Positions 7,908-17,045 of a stretch of 64,000 bases of DNA are shown here, piece by piece. Under the pieces are notes generated by a model. That model made no database searches. It saw only the letters and a program-made list of their open reading frames with translations, and had not been told where the DNA came from. The stretch is taken from NCBI GenBank assembly GCA_011087605.1, contig JAALLE010000002.1:38169-102168 (forward strand). The letters are read 5' to 3'. Each line of letters opens with the position of its first letter. The first letter of the stretch is position 1. The position numbers were made by a program, and so were the translations under genes. This DNA comes from Hyphomicrobiales bacterium (GTDB lineage Bacteria > Pseudomonadota > Alphaproteobacteria > Rhizobiales > Rhizobiaceae).

Positions 7908-9389
7908 ATGTCCGAACTACCCCATTATCAATTATTCATCGACGGTCAGTGGTGCTCCGGTTCGCAGCAGCAGGTTATGCAAAGTGCCAACCCGGCGACC
8001 GGCAAAACATGGGCGACATTTGATTGTGCCAGCAGCTCTGATGTTGACCGCGCGGTTGCTGCAGCACAACGCATGCTGAACGACACCGCCTGGCGCGACA
8101 TGACCCAAACCGCCAGAGGCAAACTGATTTACCGATTGGCCGACCTGATTGAAGAAAATGCCAAAATACTGGGAATCGCTGAAACCAATGACAGCGGCAA
8201 ATTGCTGGCAGAAACCGCCTCACAAACCAAATATGTGGGAGATTATTACCGCTATTATGCTGGTCTGGCCGATAAGATTGAAGGCGCAGTTCTGCCGATC
8301 GACAAGCCGGACATGCATGTTTTCACCCAGCGCATGCCGATTGGTGTGGTGGCTGCGGTGGTACCGTGGAACGCCCAGATGTTTCTCACGGCAACCAAGC
8401 TCGGACCAGCGCTGGCGGCCGGATGTTGCATTGTGCTCAAGGCATCCGAAATTGCCCCGGCGCCAATGTTTGAATTTGCCCGGCTGATAGAACAGGCAGG
8501 TTTTCCAAAAGGTGTTGTGTCGGTGATTTCCGGAGACGCGGAAAATTGCGCAATTCCACTTACCCGCCATCCGCAGATTGACCGAATTGCCTTCACCGGT
8601 GGGGCTGAAACGGCGCGCCATGTGGTGCGCAATTCTGCTGAAAACTTTGCCGTTACAACGCTGGAGCTTGGCGGCAAATCACCAATCATTGTATTTGATG
8701 ACGCCAATATCGAAACGGCGGTCAATGGATTGATTGCCGGCAATTTTGGGGCGTCCGGTCAGTCCTGTGTTGCCGGAACCCGCGGCTTCGTTCAGCGCGA
8801 AATTTTCGACGATGTTGTGGCTCAAGTCACCGAAAAGTCGAAGGGCATTGTGGTTGGTGATCCGCTTGCCGAAACAACCCATGTGGGACCGTTATGCACC
8901 GAAGATCAGATTGAGAGAATCGAGGCAACACTTCAAAAGTCCAAACAACAGGGAGCGGAAATCTGCTTTGGCGGAAGCCGTTCAGCCGGTCTTGAAGGAA
9001 ATTATTTTGATCCCACACTGGTCAAATGTGCCAGTCCAGAGACTGAAACGCTGAAGGTTGAAATGTTCGGACCGGTCATGTCGTTACTGCCATTTGGTGA
9101 TGAAGAAGAAGCAATCGCTCTGGCCAATGACAGTGAATTTGGTCTGGGTTCCGGCGTTTTCACCCAGAATATCGGACGGGCTCACCGGGTCTCCAATCGC
9201 CTGCGCTCCGGCATTTGCTGGATCAACACCTATCGAGCCGTATCTCCAATTGCGCCTTTTGGTGGATTTAATCAGTCTGGGTATGGTCGCGAAGCCGGGT
9301 TGGAATCAATCCTCGATTACACCCGCACAAAAACAACCTGGATCAACACATCGAGCGAACCAATGGCTAATCCGTTTGTTATGCGGTGA
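7908..9389 (+). CDS. NAD(P)-dependent aldehyde dehydrogenase
   Basis: A 493-residue aldehyde dehydrogenase of full family length. Recognisable elements are the cofactor-binding VPWNAQMFLTATKLGPALAAG, the IAFTGGAETARHVV loop, the catalytic glutamate in TTLELGGKSPIIVFDD and the catalytic cysteine in FGASGQSCVAGTRGFV, with the C-terminal GGFNQSGYGREAGLESIL. It begins 10 bases after the monooxygenase stop and ends the operon. It probably oxidises the aldehyde released by the monooxygenase/hydrolase steps to an acid; this is inferred from context. ATG 7908 is preferred over an in-frame TTG six bases upstream. Confidence 0.93.
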   Translation: MSELPHYQLFIDGQWCSGSQQQVMQSANPATGKTWATFDCASSSDVDRAVAAAQRMLNDTAWRDMTQTARGKLIYRLADLIEENAKILGIAETNDSGKLLAETASQTKYVGDYYRYYAGLADKIEGAVLPIDKPDMHVFTQRMPIGVVAAVVPWNAQMFLTATKLGPALAAGCCIVLKASEIAPAPMFEFARLIEQAGFPKGVVSVISGDAENCAIPLTRHPQIDRIAFTGGAETARHVVRNSAENFAVTTLELGGKSPIIVFDDANIETAVNGLIAGNFGASGQSCVAGTRGFVQREIFDDVVAQVTEKSKGIVVGDPLAETTHVGPLCTEDQIERIEATLQKSKQQGAEICFGGSRSAGLEGNYFDPTLVKCASPETETLKVEMFGPVMSLLPFGDEEEAIALANDSEFGLGSGVFTQNIGRAHRVSNRLRSGICWINTYRAVSPIAPFGGFNQSGYGREAGLESILDYTRTKTTWINTSSEPMANPFVMR

Positions 9390-9411
9390 CTTTCCCAAAA
9401 AGGATGGCGCT

Positions 9412-10866
9412 TTATCGCCGGGCCAATGCGCGGTTTGCCGAGGCCGGTTTTGTCAACCATTTCATCAGTGATTTTGCACGAAACACATCCAGAGTCGGCG
9501 GCTGATTTTCCGCGCTGCCAGCGGTCCTGACTGACTTTATCTGCCGCTCGATCGCACACATTTCCACTAAATCCGGAGACCAGCGCCAATGAGCTGCCGT
9601 ATTGGTTGAACGGACCTTAGGATTGGCCGCTTTCAATGGAACGGGCTTTGTGCAACTTGATGCGGCTTTTGACTGCCAGGTGCTGCCGGCCTCCAAATAC
9701 AACAGGCTCGCTTGCGGAGCCGATGCTCTGATCTGATCCAGCAATTTGTCCCCCAGGGTGACCATCGGACCTTCCGGCTCGGTCGTAGCCCCTGTCATCG
9801 ATGCCTGATCAACAATAATCAGATCAGGAGCCAATTGCCCCACATCATTGGTTAGCAGGACAGGATCATATTTTGACGCCTTCTTGTCACTCGCATTGTC
9901 GAGCTGAAAATCAATATAGCGCATGCCGACACCCGATTTGCCCGAATGCCAATTCATAACGCCTGTTCTGGCGCCGCCGCCGGGTGTCAAAGTAGCTGAT
10001 ATAGCGCGGACATTCAGTTTGAAAAGCTGCGATCCAGGTGATTTCGCGTAGGCATCAAACTTCTTTTCAACATCGCCAGCCTTCAAGGTGAATGTCCCTT
10101 GTGATGGGCCTGTGGCAATGGTTACACCGACCCAGTCAAACGGGTCTGACTGGCTGGTAAATGTTACCGACGACATTGAGGATCGGGAGGAAAGCCGCAT
10201 GCCGGAAATTCCAAATCCCGCCTTGCCCTTCCTTCGATCTGTCAATCTGCGCCATCTGCCTGTTCGGGTAAGCTTGAACGAATCCGATTGAGATTGATAT
10301 CTGTTGCGTGCCGGAGAAATCATGCCATGCCCGGCATCTCCATAGAGCTTTTGAAACCCGATGCGCATTTCCCGTTGCAGGCGTTCCGAGCTTAGTTTGC
10401 TTCCCGAGATATGCAAAATGGTCAACGGTCGAGATTTGGCCTTAGTGGATTGTGAGGCAAGGCGACTGTGGAAGTGATTGAGCGGATCAGCGGCTTCGTC
10501 TGTTGAGGCCAATGGATTAATACTGCCAACAATTTCGCCTGAAATAGTGGCAGTGGAGGCTTTTACTTTTTCTGAATTGGGATCAATCACCAGAATTTTG
10601 CGTGACAGCATGGTTTTCCGCTGACGCTGCAATGCCGGGCGAAGTTTTTTAAGGTTGGCCTTGGATATCGTAGTTGCAGTGCTGGTTAGAACTTTTTTCT
10701 GGGCGACCAGTCCATTGGCCAATTGCTCAAGAACTTTTGCGCGTGAAGGCGCATTGGCTTCTGTCGCAACTGCATTTGGCGCAAATGAGATCGAGTGGAA
10801 TATTGTCAACGCCAATGCTGAGCGCAGTATTGGCTTGAAGGTCGATGTAGGAGAAACGCGGGTCAT
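9412..10866 (-). CDS. Secreted protein, degenerate SGNH-hydrolase-like
   Basis: A 484-residue protein (ATG 10866) with a likely signal peptide: basic N-terminus, then LRSALALTIFHSISFAPNAVA. A middle region LTILHISGSKLSSERLQREM and GFQKLYGDAGHGMISPA aligns by eye with the GDSH block of SGNH/GDSL hydrolases of the peptidoglycan/polysaccharide type, but the GDS triad is replaced by SGS. Further on APDLIIVDQASMTGAT sits where a GTNE motif is expected. If the comparison is right, the protein has the fold but lacks usual catalytic residues. It is the last gene of a minus-strand group with the DegT aminotransferase and M32 carboxypeptidase. ATG 10926 or TTG 10935 would add 20-23 residues before the signal peptide. 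Function unknown. Confidence 0.7.
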   Translation of the reverse strand: MTRVSPTSTFKPILRSALALTIFHSISFAPNAVATEANAPSRAKVLEQLANGLVAQKKVLTSTATTISKANLKKLRPALQRQRKTMLSRKILVIDPNSEKVKASTATISGEIVGSINPLASTDEAADPLNHFHSRLASQSTKAKSRPLTILHISGSKLSSERLQREMRIGFQKLYGDAGHGMISPARNRYQSQSDSFKLTRTGRWRRLTDRRKGKAGFGISGMRLSSRSSMSSVTFTSQSDPFDWVGVTIATGPSQGTFTLKAGDVEKKFDAYAKSPGSQLFKLNVRAISATLTPGGGARTGVMNWHSGKSGVGMRYIDFQLDNASDKKASKYDPVLLTNDVGQLAPDLIIVDQASMTGATTEPEGPMVTLGDKLLDQIRASAPQASLLYLEAGSTWQSKAASSCTKPVPLKAANPKVRSTNTAAHWRWSPDLVEMCAIERQIKSVRTAGSAENQPPTLDVFRAKSLMKWLTKPASANRALARR

Positions 10867-10962
10867 CGCCTGTCGGACGCTTTCGTAATTGAACACAAGA
10901 GTCGACGGAACAGTCAGCCGACACATATTGGTCAAAAATAGTCAAACAGCGTTAACGAAGTC

Positions 10963-12219
10963 TCAATTTTGAGAATCGGGTTCCAGTGATAGCTCCGATT
11001 CATCTCGTCCAGTCATTGCAAAAGCGCTCTGCAACTCCTCAACTTCCTGCGCGATAATGTCTGCAACCTGCTTGCAATCAGCCGGCTCAAACGTCAGCGG
11101 AACTCTGATATCGCAGGTGCGCGAAAGCACTTCCAGTGTCTGTGGCAGAGGTTCCTGTTCCCCCAAGTAGCGCCAGCTGTCATAGCGGCTGGTAAAGGCC
11201 TTGGGTTGTTCGGCACCAAACCACTTGATGTCGACACCGCGAGCCAGACAATTGGCGATCAGAGGCTCAAAGCCTGAAACCGCAAGGCGTGGACGAAACT
11301 GGATCGACGAACCGACAAATTCTTCGTTTTGCCGACGCTCGGTGACATCAATGGCGGTTGAGTTTGACAATCTGGTTTCAAGAACCCTGTAGCGCTCGTT
11401 CCAACGCCGAACATTGTCATCAAGACTTTGCAGTTGCCCGCGCAATATGGCGGCCCGCATATTGTCCATTCTACCGGAATAGTTTGGCGTCTCCAGTTTC
11501 ACCTGCGCAAACACAGCTTCATCCGGTGCAGCACCATGCGAGCCGTAAAGCATGTAAGAGCCAGACATGATGATGGCACGCGCCGCGATGACCGGATCAT
11601 CTGTGGTCAGCAAACCCCCTTCGCCAGAATTGATATGTTTGTATGTCTGGGCAGAGAAGGCTGCAACATGGCCAAAATTACCTGACCTGATACCATTCCA
11701 CCGAGCTCCCATCGTGTGAGCACAATCCTCAACTATGGTGATTTGATGGGCTTTGCAGATCGCGACAATCCGATCCATATCTGCAATATGGCCACGCATG
11801 TGAGATAGCATCAAAAATCGCGCACCGCTGACCTCAGCCTTTTGCTGCAAATCGACGACGTCAATGTGCCAGGCATCATCAATCTCGACAAATAATGGTA
11901 TGCCACCGGCATTGTGGATGGCGCCGGGAACTGGTGCCAGAGTGTAGGCGTTGGCCAGCACGGTATCGCCCGGCTTCAGGCCTGCGGCGCGTAAGGCCAC
12001 GGCAAGAGCGTAACCACCAGAGGAACAGGCGAGACAATAGCGCGCCTCTTGATAAGTTGCATACTCCTTTTCAAGCTGGGCTGCTTCGCTGATCTCGCCT
12101 TCCAGCGTATTGTAGCGATGCAGGCGACCGCCGCGCAACAAAGCACTGACCCGCTCAATTGTTGCTTCGTCGATAGCTTCCTGCTGGGTAAATGGTTTGT
12201 TGAAATTCGACTTCATCAC
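10963..12219 (-). CDS. DegT/DnrJ/EryC1/StrS-family PLP aminotransferase
   Basis: A 418-residue PLP enzyme of the sugar aminotransferase family. The PLP lysine is in SAQTYKHINSGEGG (about K194), the cofactor-binding aspartate in TIVEDCAHTMGARW (about D165), and the N-terminal SSGGYALAVALRAAGLKPGD and ANAYTLAPVPGAIHNAGG strands are typical. The family makes amino-sugars or acts in related pathways; no sugar-nucleotide genes lie nearby, so the substrate is open. Its start overlaps the stop of the M32 carboxypeptidase by 4 bp, so the two are translationally coupled. Start codons at 12219 and 12216 are both possible. Confidence 0.9.
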   Translation of the reverse strand: MMKSNFNKPFTQQEAIDEATIERVSALLRGGRLHRYNTLEGEISEAAQLEKEYATYQEARYCLACSSGGYALAVALRAAGLKPGDTVLANAYTLAPVPGAIHNAGGIPLFVEIDDAWHIDVVDLQQKAEVSGARFLMLSHMRGHIADMDRIVAICKAHQITIVEDCAHTMGARWNGIRSGNFGHVAAFSAQTYKHINSGEGGLLTTDDPVIAARAIIMSGSYMLYGSHGAAPDEAVFAQVKLETPNYSGRMDNMRAAILRGQLQSLDDNVRRWNERYRVLETRLSNSTAIDVTERRQNEEFVGSSIQFRPRLAVSGFEPLIANCLARGVDIKWFGAEQPKAFTSRYDSWRYLGEQEPLPQTLEVLSRTCDIRVPLTFEPADCKQVADIIAQEVEELQSAFAMTGRDESELSLEPDSQN

Positions 12220-13736
12220 AGATCAAACAGTTCGCCATATTTTGTTTCCAGATAAGTCAGCAGAGGCTCACTGGAAACTGATTGATTGCTGGCCCGGCGC
12301 ATCAATTCGGACGGTTCATACAAGGAACCGTGATGGTGTACATTGCTCCGCAGCCAGGAGAGGACTTCTCCTGTTTCACCTTTTTTCAACTGAGCGTCCA
12401 CATCCGAAACCTGATCGCGAAGGGCACCATCCAGCTGGGCTGCATAAATATTGCCCAAAGAGTAGGTGGGGAAATATCCAAACAGTCCCACAGACCAGTG
12501 AACGTCCTGCAGCACACCTTGTGCCGCATCAGGCACATCGCGCCCGAAATCACGTTTGAAACGACGGTTCCACTCCGCCTCAAGATCCGAGATGTCGAGC
12601 TCTCCTGAGACCAGTTCCCGTTCAAGTTCAAACCTAAGCAGAACGTGTAGATTGTAGTGAACTTCATCAGACTCGGTACGAATGAACCCGGTTTCGACCT
12701 TATTGACGGTGCGATACAAGTCGTCCGCATTGGTGATCCCGCAATCGCCAAATGCCTCGATGAAATGGGGGGCAAGCCACTCACAGAATGGCCGGCTGCG
12801 GGCAATCTGATTTTCCCACAGGCGCGACTGGCTTTCGTGCACTCCAAGAGACACGTGGTTGTTGACCGGCGTCAGGCCGAGTTCCTTGGTAATCCCCTGT
12901 TCATACAAGGCATGACCCAGTTCATGGACCGTTGAATAAAGACATCCTAGCGGATCGCTCGCGTCGATGCGTGTCGTAATTCGGGTGTCCTGCGCAGTGC
13001 CGGACGAAAATGGATGGACAGACTGATCAAGGCGTCCCGATTGCCATTCATAACCCACAGTGTCAGCCAGCTTGCGCGCAAGTGCCAATTGTGAATCGCT
13101 GGAAAATGACCCAACCAATTGAGGTTGATCCATAGTGCTGTCTGCGATGCGCTGGCGAAGATCTGATAAGCGTGGCCGCAATCCTTCCAGCAGAGGCTGC
13201 AGCGCAACGACCGTCATGCCCGGTTCGAAATCGTTTAACAGAGCATCATATGCCGTGTGACCATCCCTTTGCAGGCAGGCCGCTTCCTGGCGTTTCAGAT
13301 CGATGATGGTTTGCAGAATTGGAGAAAACTGCTCAAAATCATTGGCCTCTCTGGCCTTTGCCCAAATTCCCTGTGCTTGGGATGTTGTGCGGGCCAATTC
13401 CGTCGCCAATGTTGCCGGAATTTTGCTGGTTCGCTCATAAGATCGCCGTGTTAATCGCACATTGGCGGATTGTTCCGCTGACAGTTCTACCTGGTCCAGC
13501 TCGTCCAGCCATTCTTCCATGCGCGGATCGGAATTGCGCTGGTGGGTAATCTCTTCCAGTGCAGCCGCTTGTTCAGCGCGCACAGCGGCTCCATTGGCGG
13601 GCATCATCACTTCCTGATCCCAGGACAACAGGCCTGCCACCTGGGCAAGGGCTCGGGTGGTTCGAACTTGAGCCATCAGGGCTTCATAAGTTGGATTGGA
13701 CATGGTTGACATATCAGCAGTTTCAATTGGCTTCAC
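12216..13736 (-). CDS. Metallocarboxypeptidase, M32 (Taq) family
   Basis: A 506-residue M32 carboxypeptidase of normal length. The zinc motif HELGHALYEQG is at about residues 271-281, and the family-typical DQEVMMPANGAAVRAEQ near the N-terminus, VHPFSSGTAQDTRITTR before the metal site, and NNHVSLGVHESQSRLWEN after it are all present. It removes C-terminal residues from peptides in the cytoplasm. The first codon may be ATG 13736, or one of the internal ATGs 24-33 bases later; the conserved part begins at YEALMAQVRTTRALA. It leads a minus-strand group with the DegT gene (4-bp overlap). Confidence 0.92.
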   Translation of the reverse strand: MKPIETADMSTMSNPTYEALMAQVRTTRALAQVAGLLSWDQEVMMPANGAAVRAEQAAALEEITHQRNSDPRMEEWLDELDQVELSAEQSANVRLTRRSYERTSKIPATLATELARTTSQAQGIWAKAREANDFEQFSPILQTIIDLKRQEAACLQRDGHTAYDALLNDFEPGMTVVALQPLLEGLRPRLSDLRQRIADSTMDQPQLVGSFSSDSQLALARKLADTVGYEWQSGRLDQSVHPFSSGTAQDTRITTRIDASDPLGCLYSTVHELGHALYEQGITKELGLTPVNNHVSLGVHESQSRLWENQIARSRPFCEWLAPHFIEAFGDCGITNADDLYRTVNKVETGFIRTESDEVHYNLHVLLRFELERELVSGELDISDLEAEWNRRFKRDFGRDVPDAAQGVLQDVHWSVGLFGYFPTYSLGNIYAAQLDGALRDQVSDVDAQLKKGETGEVLSWLRSNVHHHGSLYEPSELMRRASNQSVSSEPLLTYLETKYGELFDL

Positions 13737-13820
13737 TTAAGCCAAAGTGCTGCGATACAACAAGCTCCGTTGATGATTTCCAGGCAAATTCTCGCCGTTT
13801 TTAAAACGCCGAAGCAATAA

Positions 13821-13855
13821 TACTGGCTGGCCAGTAACTCTCGAGATCAAGAGTT
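13821..13855. promoter_or_regulatory. Two adjacent inverted repeats upstream of the EAL gene
   Basis: TACTGGC-TG-GCCAGTA (13821-13836) is a perfect 7-bp inverted repeat. It is followed by AACTCT and AGAGTT arms eight bases apart (13836-13855). Both lie in the 194-bp gap between the M32 start and the EAL-protein start, where both promoters must be. They may be operators; no regulator is identified. Confidence 0.35.
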
Positions 13856-13930
13856 GATTCCGTCACCATGGTTACTCATTCGTTAACTTTTTTACGTCAG
13901 TATCTGCGAAGGGTAAAAGAGGCAAATTCA

Positions 13931-15787
13931 ATGAGTAAAGGCGCTCGCGCAAAATCCAAGCGTGATGAAGACAGACGGGGGTCAACAAATGACTCGCGGA
14001 TGGAGCGGCGCAATATTGCCAATTTTGTGCTCAACTCGATTGGCGAATGCGCCTATGAGTGGGACATTGAAGCCGATGATCTGCAATGGAGCGAGGGAGC
14101 AGAACAACTGCTTTGTTTGGATTCCGTTGATCAAATTGCAACGAGCCGGGCCTTCAACTCCCTGATGCTGCCAACCGCAGAATCCAGCCGCAGTGATGCA
14201 ATTTTCTCCTCCAAGGAAATTGATGAAGGCCGCGGTGTCGCCTATTGCCTGCAATATGCGCTTTCTGCTGAAGCCTTGGATACATCCAGTGATATCTGGG
14301 TTGAAGACACTGGTCGCTGGTATGCTGGAAGCGATGGAGTTCCAAATCGTGCCCATGGTGTCGTTCGGTTAATTAATGAAAGACGCTCACAAGACGAAAA
14401 ACTCAATAACCTTTCCCGTCACGACCCGCTCACGGGGTTGTTCAATCGTGCCCATTTGAATGTCTGTCTGGACGAAGTTTTTGAGGAGTTGAGTCATACA
14501 GGCGAGCCCGCATGTTTTTTGGTTGTGGGCTTGGAGCATTTCGATCTGATCAATTCGGTTTACGGTTATGAAGCCGGCGATGCAGTCATCAGTGAAGTCG
14601 CAAAGCGGATGCAGGAGAATTTGCGCGACCGAGACATTATCGGTCGGTTCTCCGGCGCAAAAATCGGCATGATCTTGCCGGAATGCGACGGTCGTGGCCT
14701 ACTGGTTGCGGGTTATCGCATCCTGAATCTGCTGCGCGAAAATGTTGTGACCACCGACCAGGGACCGATTGCCGTCTCGGTATCAATTGGTGGCGTGTTG
14801 ATGCCGCAGCATGCCCGCGATTCCAAGCAGGTATTTATGGCGGCCCATCAGGCCTTGAAAGAAAGTCGCAGGGCGCGTGACGCATCGATTGTCGCCTATC
14901 AACCTAACCCGCAGGAAGAACTAGAAAAGCAGCGCTCAGCGCATATGGCCGAAAAGATCATCAGCGCCCTGAAAAATCGCCGCATTCACCTGGCCTGGCA
15001 GCCAGTGGTCGATGCCAAGACCGGAGAGACGGTCTTTCATGAAGCCTTGATCAGGTTGGAATCGAATGAAGGGGAACCGTTGGTCGCAGGCGAGTTTGTC
15101 GATGTGGCGCAGCGGTTGGGTTTGATCCGCCTGGTCGATCATCACGCCCTTGATCTGGCCCTTGAAACACTATGTGCAGCGCCGACCGCCGTATTTTCCC
15201 TCAACGTTTCGTTTGAAACCGCCTGCGATCCTGAATGGCTGTCCAAACTGGCTCAATTTGTCATGAGTCGCTCCGACATTGCTGAACGATTGATAATTGA
15301 GGTCACGGAATCCTATGCCGCCGATTCGCTTGACGAGGCCCAGCAGTTTATCAATTCGGTCAGAGATCTCGGTTGCCGGGTGGCGCTTGATGATTTTGGC
15401 GCCGGTTATACTTCCTTCCGCAACCTCAAAAGTCTGGCCTTCGACATCATCAAGGTAGATGGCCAGTTTGTTGAAAATCTCGAAACCAGCAACGAAAACC
15501 AGAAATTCATCAAGGCGCTGGTGGATCTGGCAAGCCTGTTTGATGCTCAAACCGTGGTCGAATGGGTGGAAGATGATATTACCACCGATCTTCTGTGCGA
15601 ATGGGGTGTTGATTATCTGCAAGGCTTTAAATTTGGCAAACCCTTACGGGAATTGCCCTGGCCGACCGCGGACAGTGGCCAATCTGGCGAAGGCGACAAG
15701 AGTGATGAAGTCGGCAAAAACAGCGAAAGCGGCGAAGGCGGCGAAAACGTTGACGCCGCGCCGGTCGCAAACAGCGCTGCTGGCTGA
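13931..15787 (+). CDS. GGDEF-EAL protein, probable c-di-GMP phosphodiesterase
   Basis: A 618-residue protein with a PAS-like N-terminal part, a GGDEF-type domain and an EAL domain. The GGDEF domain has the DPLTGLFNRAHL entry motif, but its catalytic signature is replaced by FSGAKIG in RDIIGRFSGAKIGMIL, so cyclase activity should be lost. The EAL domain looks intact (HEALIRLES, IIEVTESYA, ALDDFGAGYTSFRNL, FDIIKVDGQFV), so degradation of c-di-GMP is expected. The last about 35 residues are a low-complexity Gly/Ser/Glu/Lys tail. ATG 13931 is preferred over 13868 because AGAGG lies eight bases upstream. No transmembrane segment was seen, so it is probably cytoplasmic. Confidence 0.9.
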   Translation: MSKGARAKSKRDEDRRGSTNDSRMERRNIANFVLNSIGECAYEWDIEADDLQWSEGAEQLLCLDSVDQIATSRAFNSLMLPTAESSRSDAIFSSKEIDEGRGVAYCLQYALSAEALDTSSDIWVEDTGRWYAGSDGVPNRAHGVVRLINERRSQDEKLNNLSRHDPLTGLFNRAHLNVCLDEVFEELSHTGEPACFLVVGLEHFDLINSVYGYEAGDAVISEVAKRMQENLRDRDIIGRFSGAKIGMILPECDGRGLLVAGYRILNLLRENVVTTDQGPIAVSVSIGGVLMPQHARDSKQVFMAAHQALKESRRARDASIVAYQPNPQEELEKQRSAHMAEKIISALKNRRIHLAWQPVVDAKTGETVFHEALIRLESNEGEPLVAGEFVDVAQRLGLIRLVDHHALDLALETLCAAPTAVFSLNVSFETACDPEWLSKLAQFVMSRSDIAERLIIEVTESYAADSLDEAQQFINSVRDLGCRVALDDFGAGYTSFRNLKSLAFDIIKVDGQFVENLETSNENQKFIKALVDLASLFDAQTVVEWVEDDITTDLLCEWGVDYLQGFKFGKPLRELPWPTADSGQSGEGDKSDEVGKNSESGEGGENVDAAPVANSAAG

Positions 15788-15789
15788 TT

Positions 15790-16215
15790 TTATCCGGAGC
15801 AGGATGAAGTTGGCCGCCAATCTTCGGGCGCCATTTCAAACTTGTTAAAGTCGAATGCCGGCGCAACCGTACACCCCACCAATGTCCATCTGCCAAGACT
15901 TTCGGCGCTCTGCCACCAGTTGGGAGGCACAATGACCTGTGGACTTTCTCCCAGATTGATGTTCTTGCCCAACCGGTGCGCCTCCACCTGATGGCCGTCG
16001 GATGACAGGGCCAATGCAAGCGGCCCGCCAGCGTAATGGTGCCAGACCTCCGTCGAGTCGATCACCCGATGCCAATGGGAGCGATCACCGGCCTCCAGCA
16101 AATAATAGATTGCCGTTGAAGCCTCGTTGCGAAACGTTTCTGCAAAATGGCCCCCTTCAGGATGGGGTTGCAATTTTAGCAGATTGATAATTTCAGCGGA
16201 ACTCAGCCCCTCCAT
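15790..16215 (-). CDS. DUF985 cupin-family protein
   Basis: A 141-residue cupin of the DUF985 type. HPEGGHFAETFRNE, TAIYYLLEAGDRSHWHRV, DSTEVWHHYAGGPLAL and VIVPPNWWQSAESLG are characteristic; histidines and glutamates in these motifs would form the metal site. The biochemical role of the family is not established. It overlaps gloB by one base, so it is co-translated with it. It converges with the EAL gene with only 2 bp between stops. Confidence 0.9.
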   Translation of the reverse strand: MEGLSSAEIINLLKLQPHPEGGHFAETFRNEASTAIYYLLEAGDRSHWHRVIDSTEVWHHYAGGPLALALSSDGHQVEAHRLGKNINLGESPQVIVPPNWWQSAESLGRWTLVGCTVAPAFDFNKFEMAPEDWRPTSSCSG

Positions 16216-16991
16216 CAGAAGCGATCTTTGCGGGCGCGAATTTCCGTGAATACGTCCAGATCGGAATGCGATTCCATGCCCAGAAATTTCCTTATTGCAG
16301 GATCGTCAGCCCGCAAAAACGGATTGGTCTGCAATTCCAGTTCCAAGGTGGTAGGCAGGGTTGGTTTGCCGTTGTCACGCATCACTTCAATTTCGCGCGC
16401 CCGGTCTGCCAGTTGACTGTTGTCAGGGTCCACTGACAGGGCGAATTTGGCATTCGCCAAAGTATATTCGTGGCCAGCGTAAACCAGCGTTTCGGCGGGC
16501 AGTGCGGCCAGTCGTTCAAGTGCAGTAAACATCATTTCAGGCGTGCCTTCAAAGATCCGCCCACAGCCAAGGGCAAACAAGGCATCGGCGCAGAACACAA
16601 CGCCCTGATCCGGCAGATAATAGGCAATCTGCCCCAGCGTATGGCCCGGTGTGCCAATGACCTCAATGCGATGTCCGGCAATGTCAAACGTGTCGCCGTG
16701 ACCATAGCTTTGATCAAGTCCTGGAATTTTTGCCGCCTCCTCCGCGGGGCCAATGATGGTGCAGCCATATTCGGATTTGAGCGCTTCATTGCCTTCCACA
16801 TGATCCCCATGATGATGGGTGGTCAAAATGTGGGTCAGTTTCAAACCTTTGCTTTCCAGAACATCGCCAACAGCTTCCGTCTCGGGAGCGTCAATACTGA
16901 TTGTTGTCCCGGATTGCGGGTCATGCAGAATGACCCCGTAATTATCCTGTCGGCAGGGGAATTGGTAAATCTTCAGCTTGCTGGCGTTCAC
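16215..16991 (-). CDS. gloB: Hydroxyacylglutathione hydrolase (glyoxalase II)
   Basis: A 258-residue metallo-beta-lactamase-fold enzyme of typical glyoxalase II length. Visible are the metal motif HILTTHHHGDHVEGNEAL, the GTPGHTLGQIAYYL histidine, the FCADALFALGCGRIFEG bridging aspartate and YAGHEYTLANAKFAL. It hydrolyses S-D-lactoylglutathione to lactate and glutathione in methylglyoxal detoxification. It is divergent from the methyltransferase gene at 17046 with a 54-bp gap, an arrangement I recall as common in Alphaproteobacteria. Confidence 0.96.
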   Translation of the reverse strand: MNASKLKIYQFPCRQDNYGVILHDPQSGTTISIDAPETEAVGDVLESKGLKLTHILTTHHHGDHVEGNEALKSEYGCTIIGPAEEAAKIPGLDQSYGHGDTFDIAGHRIEVIGTPGHTLGQIAYYLPDQGVVFCADALFALGCGRIFEGTPEMMFTALERLAALPAETLVYAGHEYTLANAKFALSVDPDNSQLADRAREIEVMRDNGKPTLPTTLELELQTNPFLRADDPAIRKFLGMESHSDLDVFTEIRARKDRF

Positions 16992-17045
16992 TATCTTACT
17001 CCTTTTCGCATTCCGGTTTGTGCGTAGATTTGCTATCTCTTAGCG

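Noticed and set aside
16470..17027. A 185-codon open frame opposite gloB.
   Set aside because: gloB is unmistakable on the other strand; the antisense frame has no recognisable motifs.
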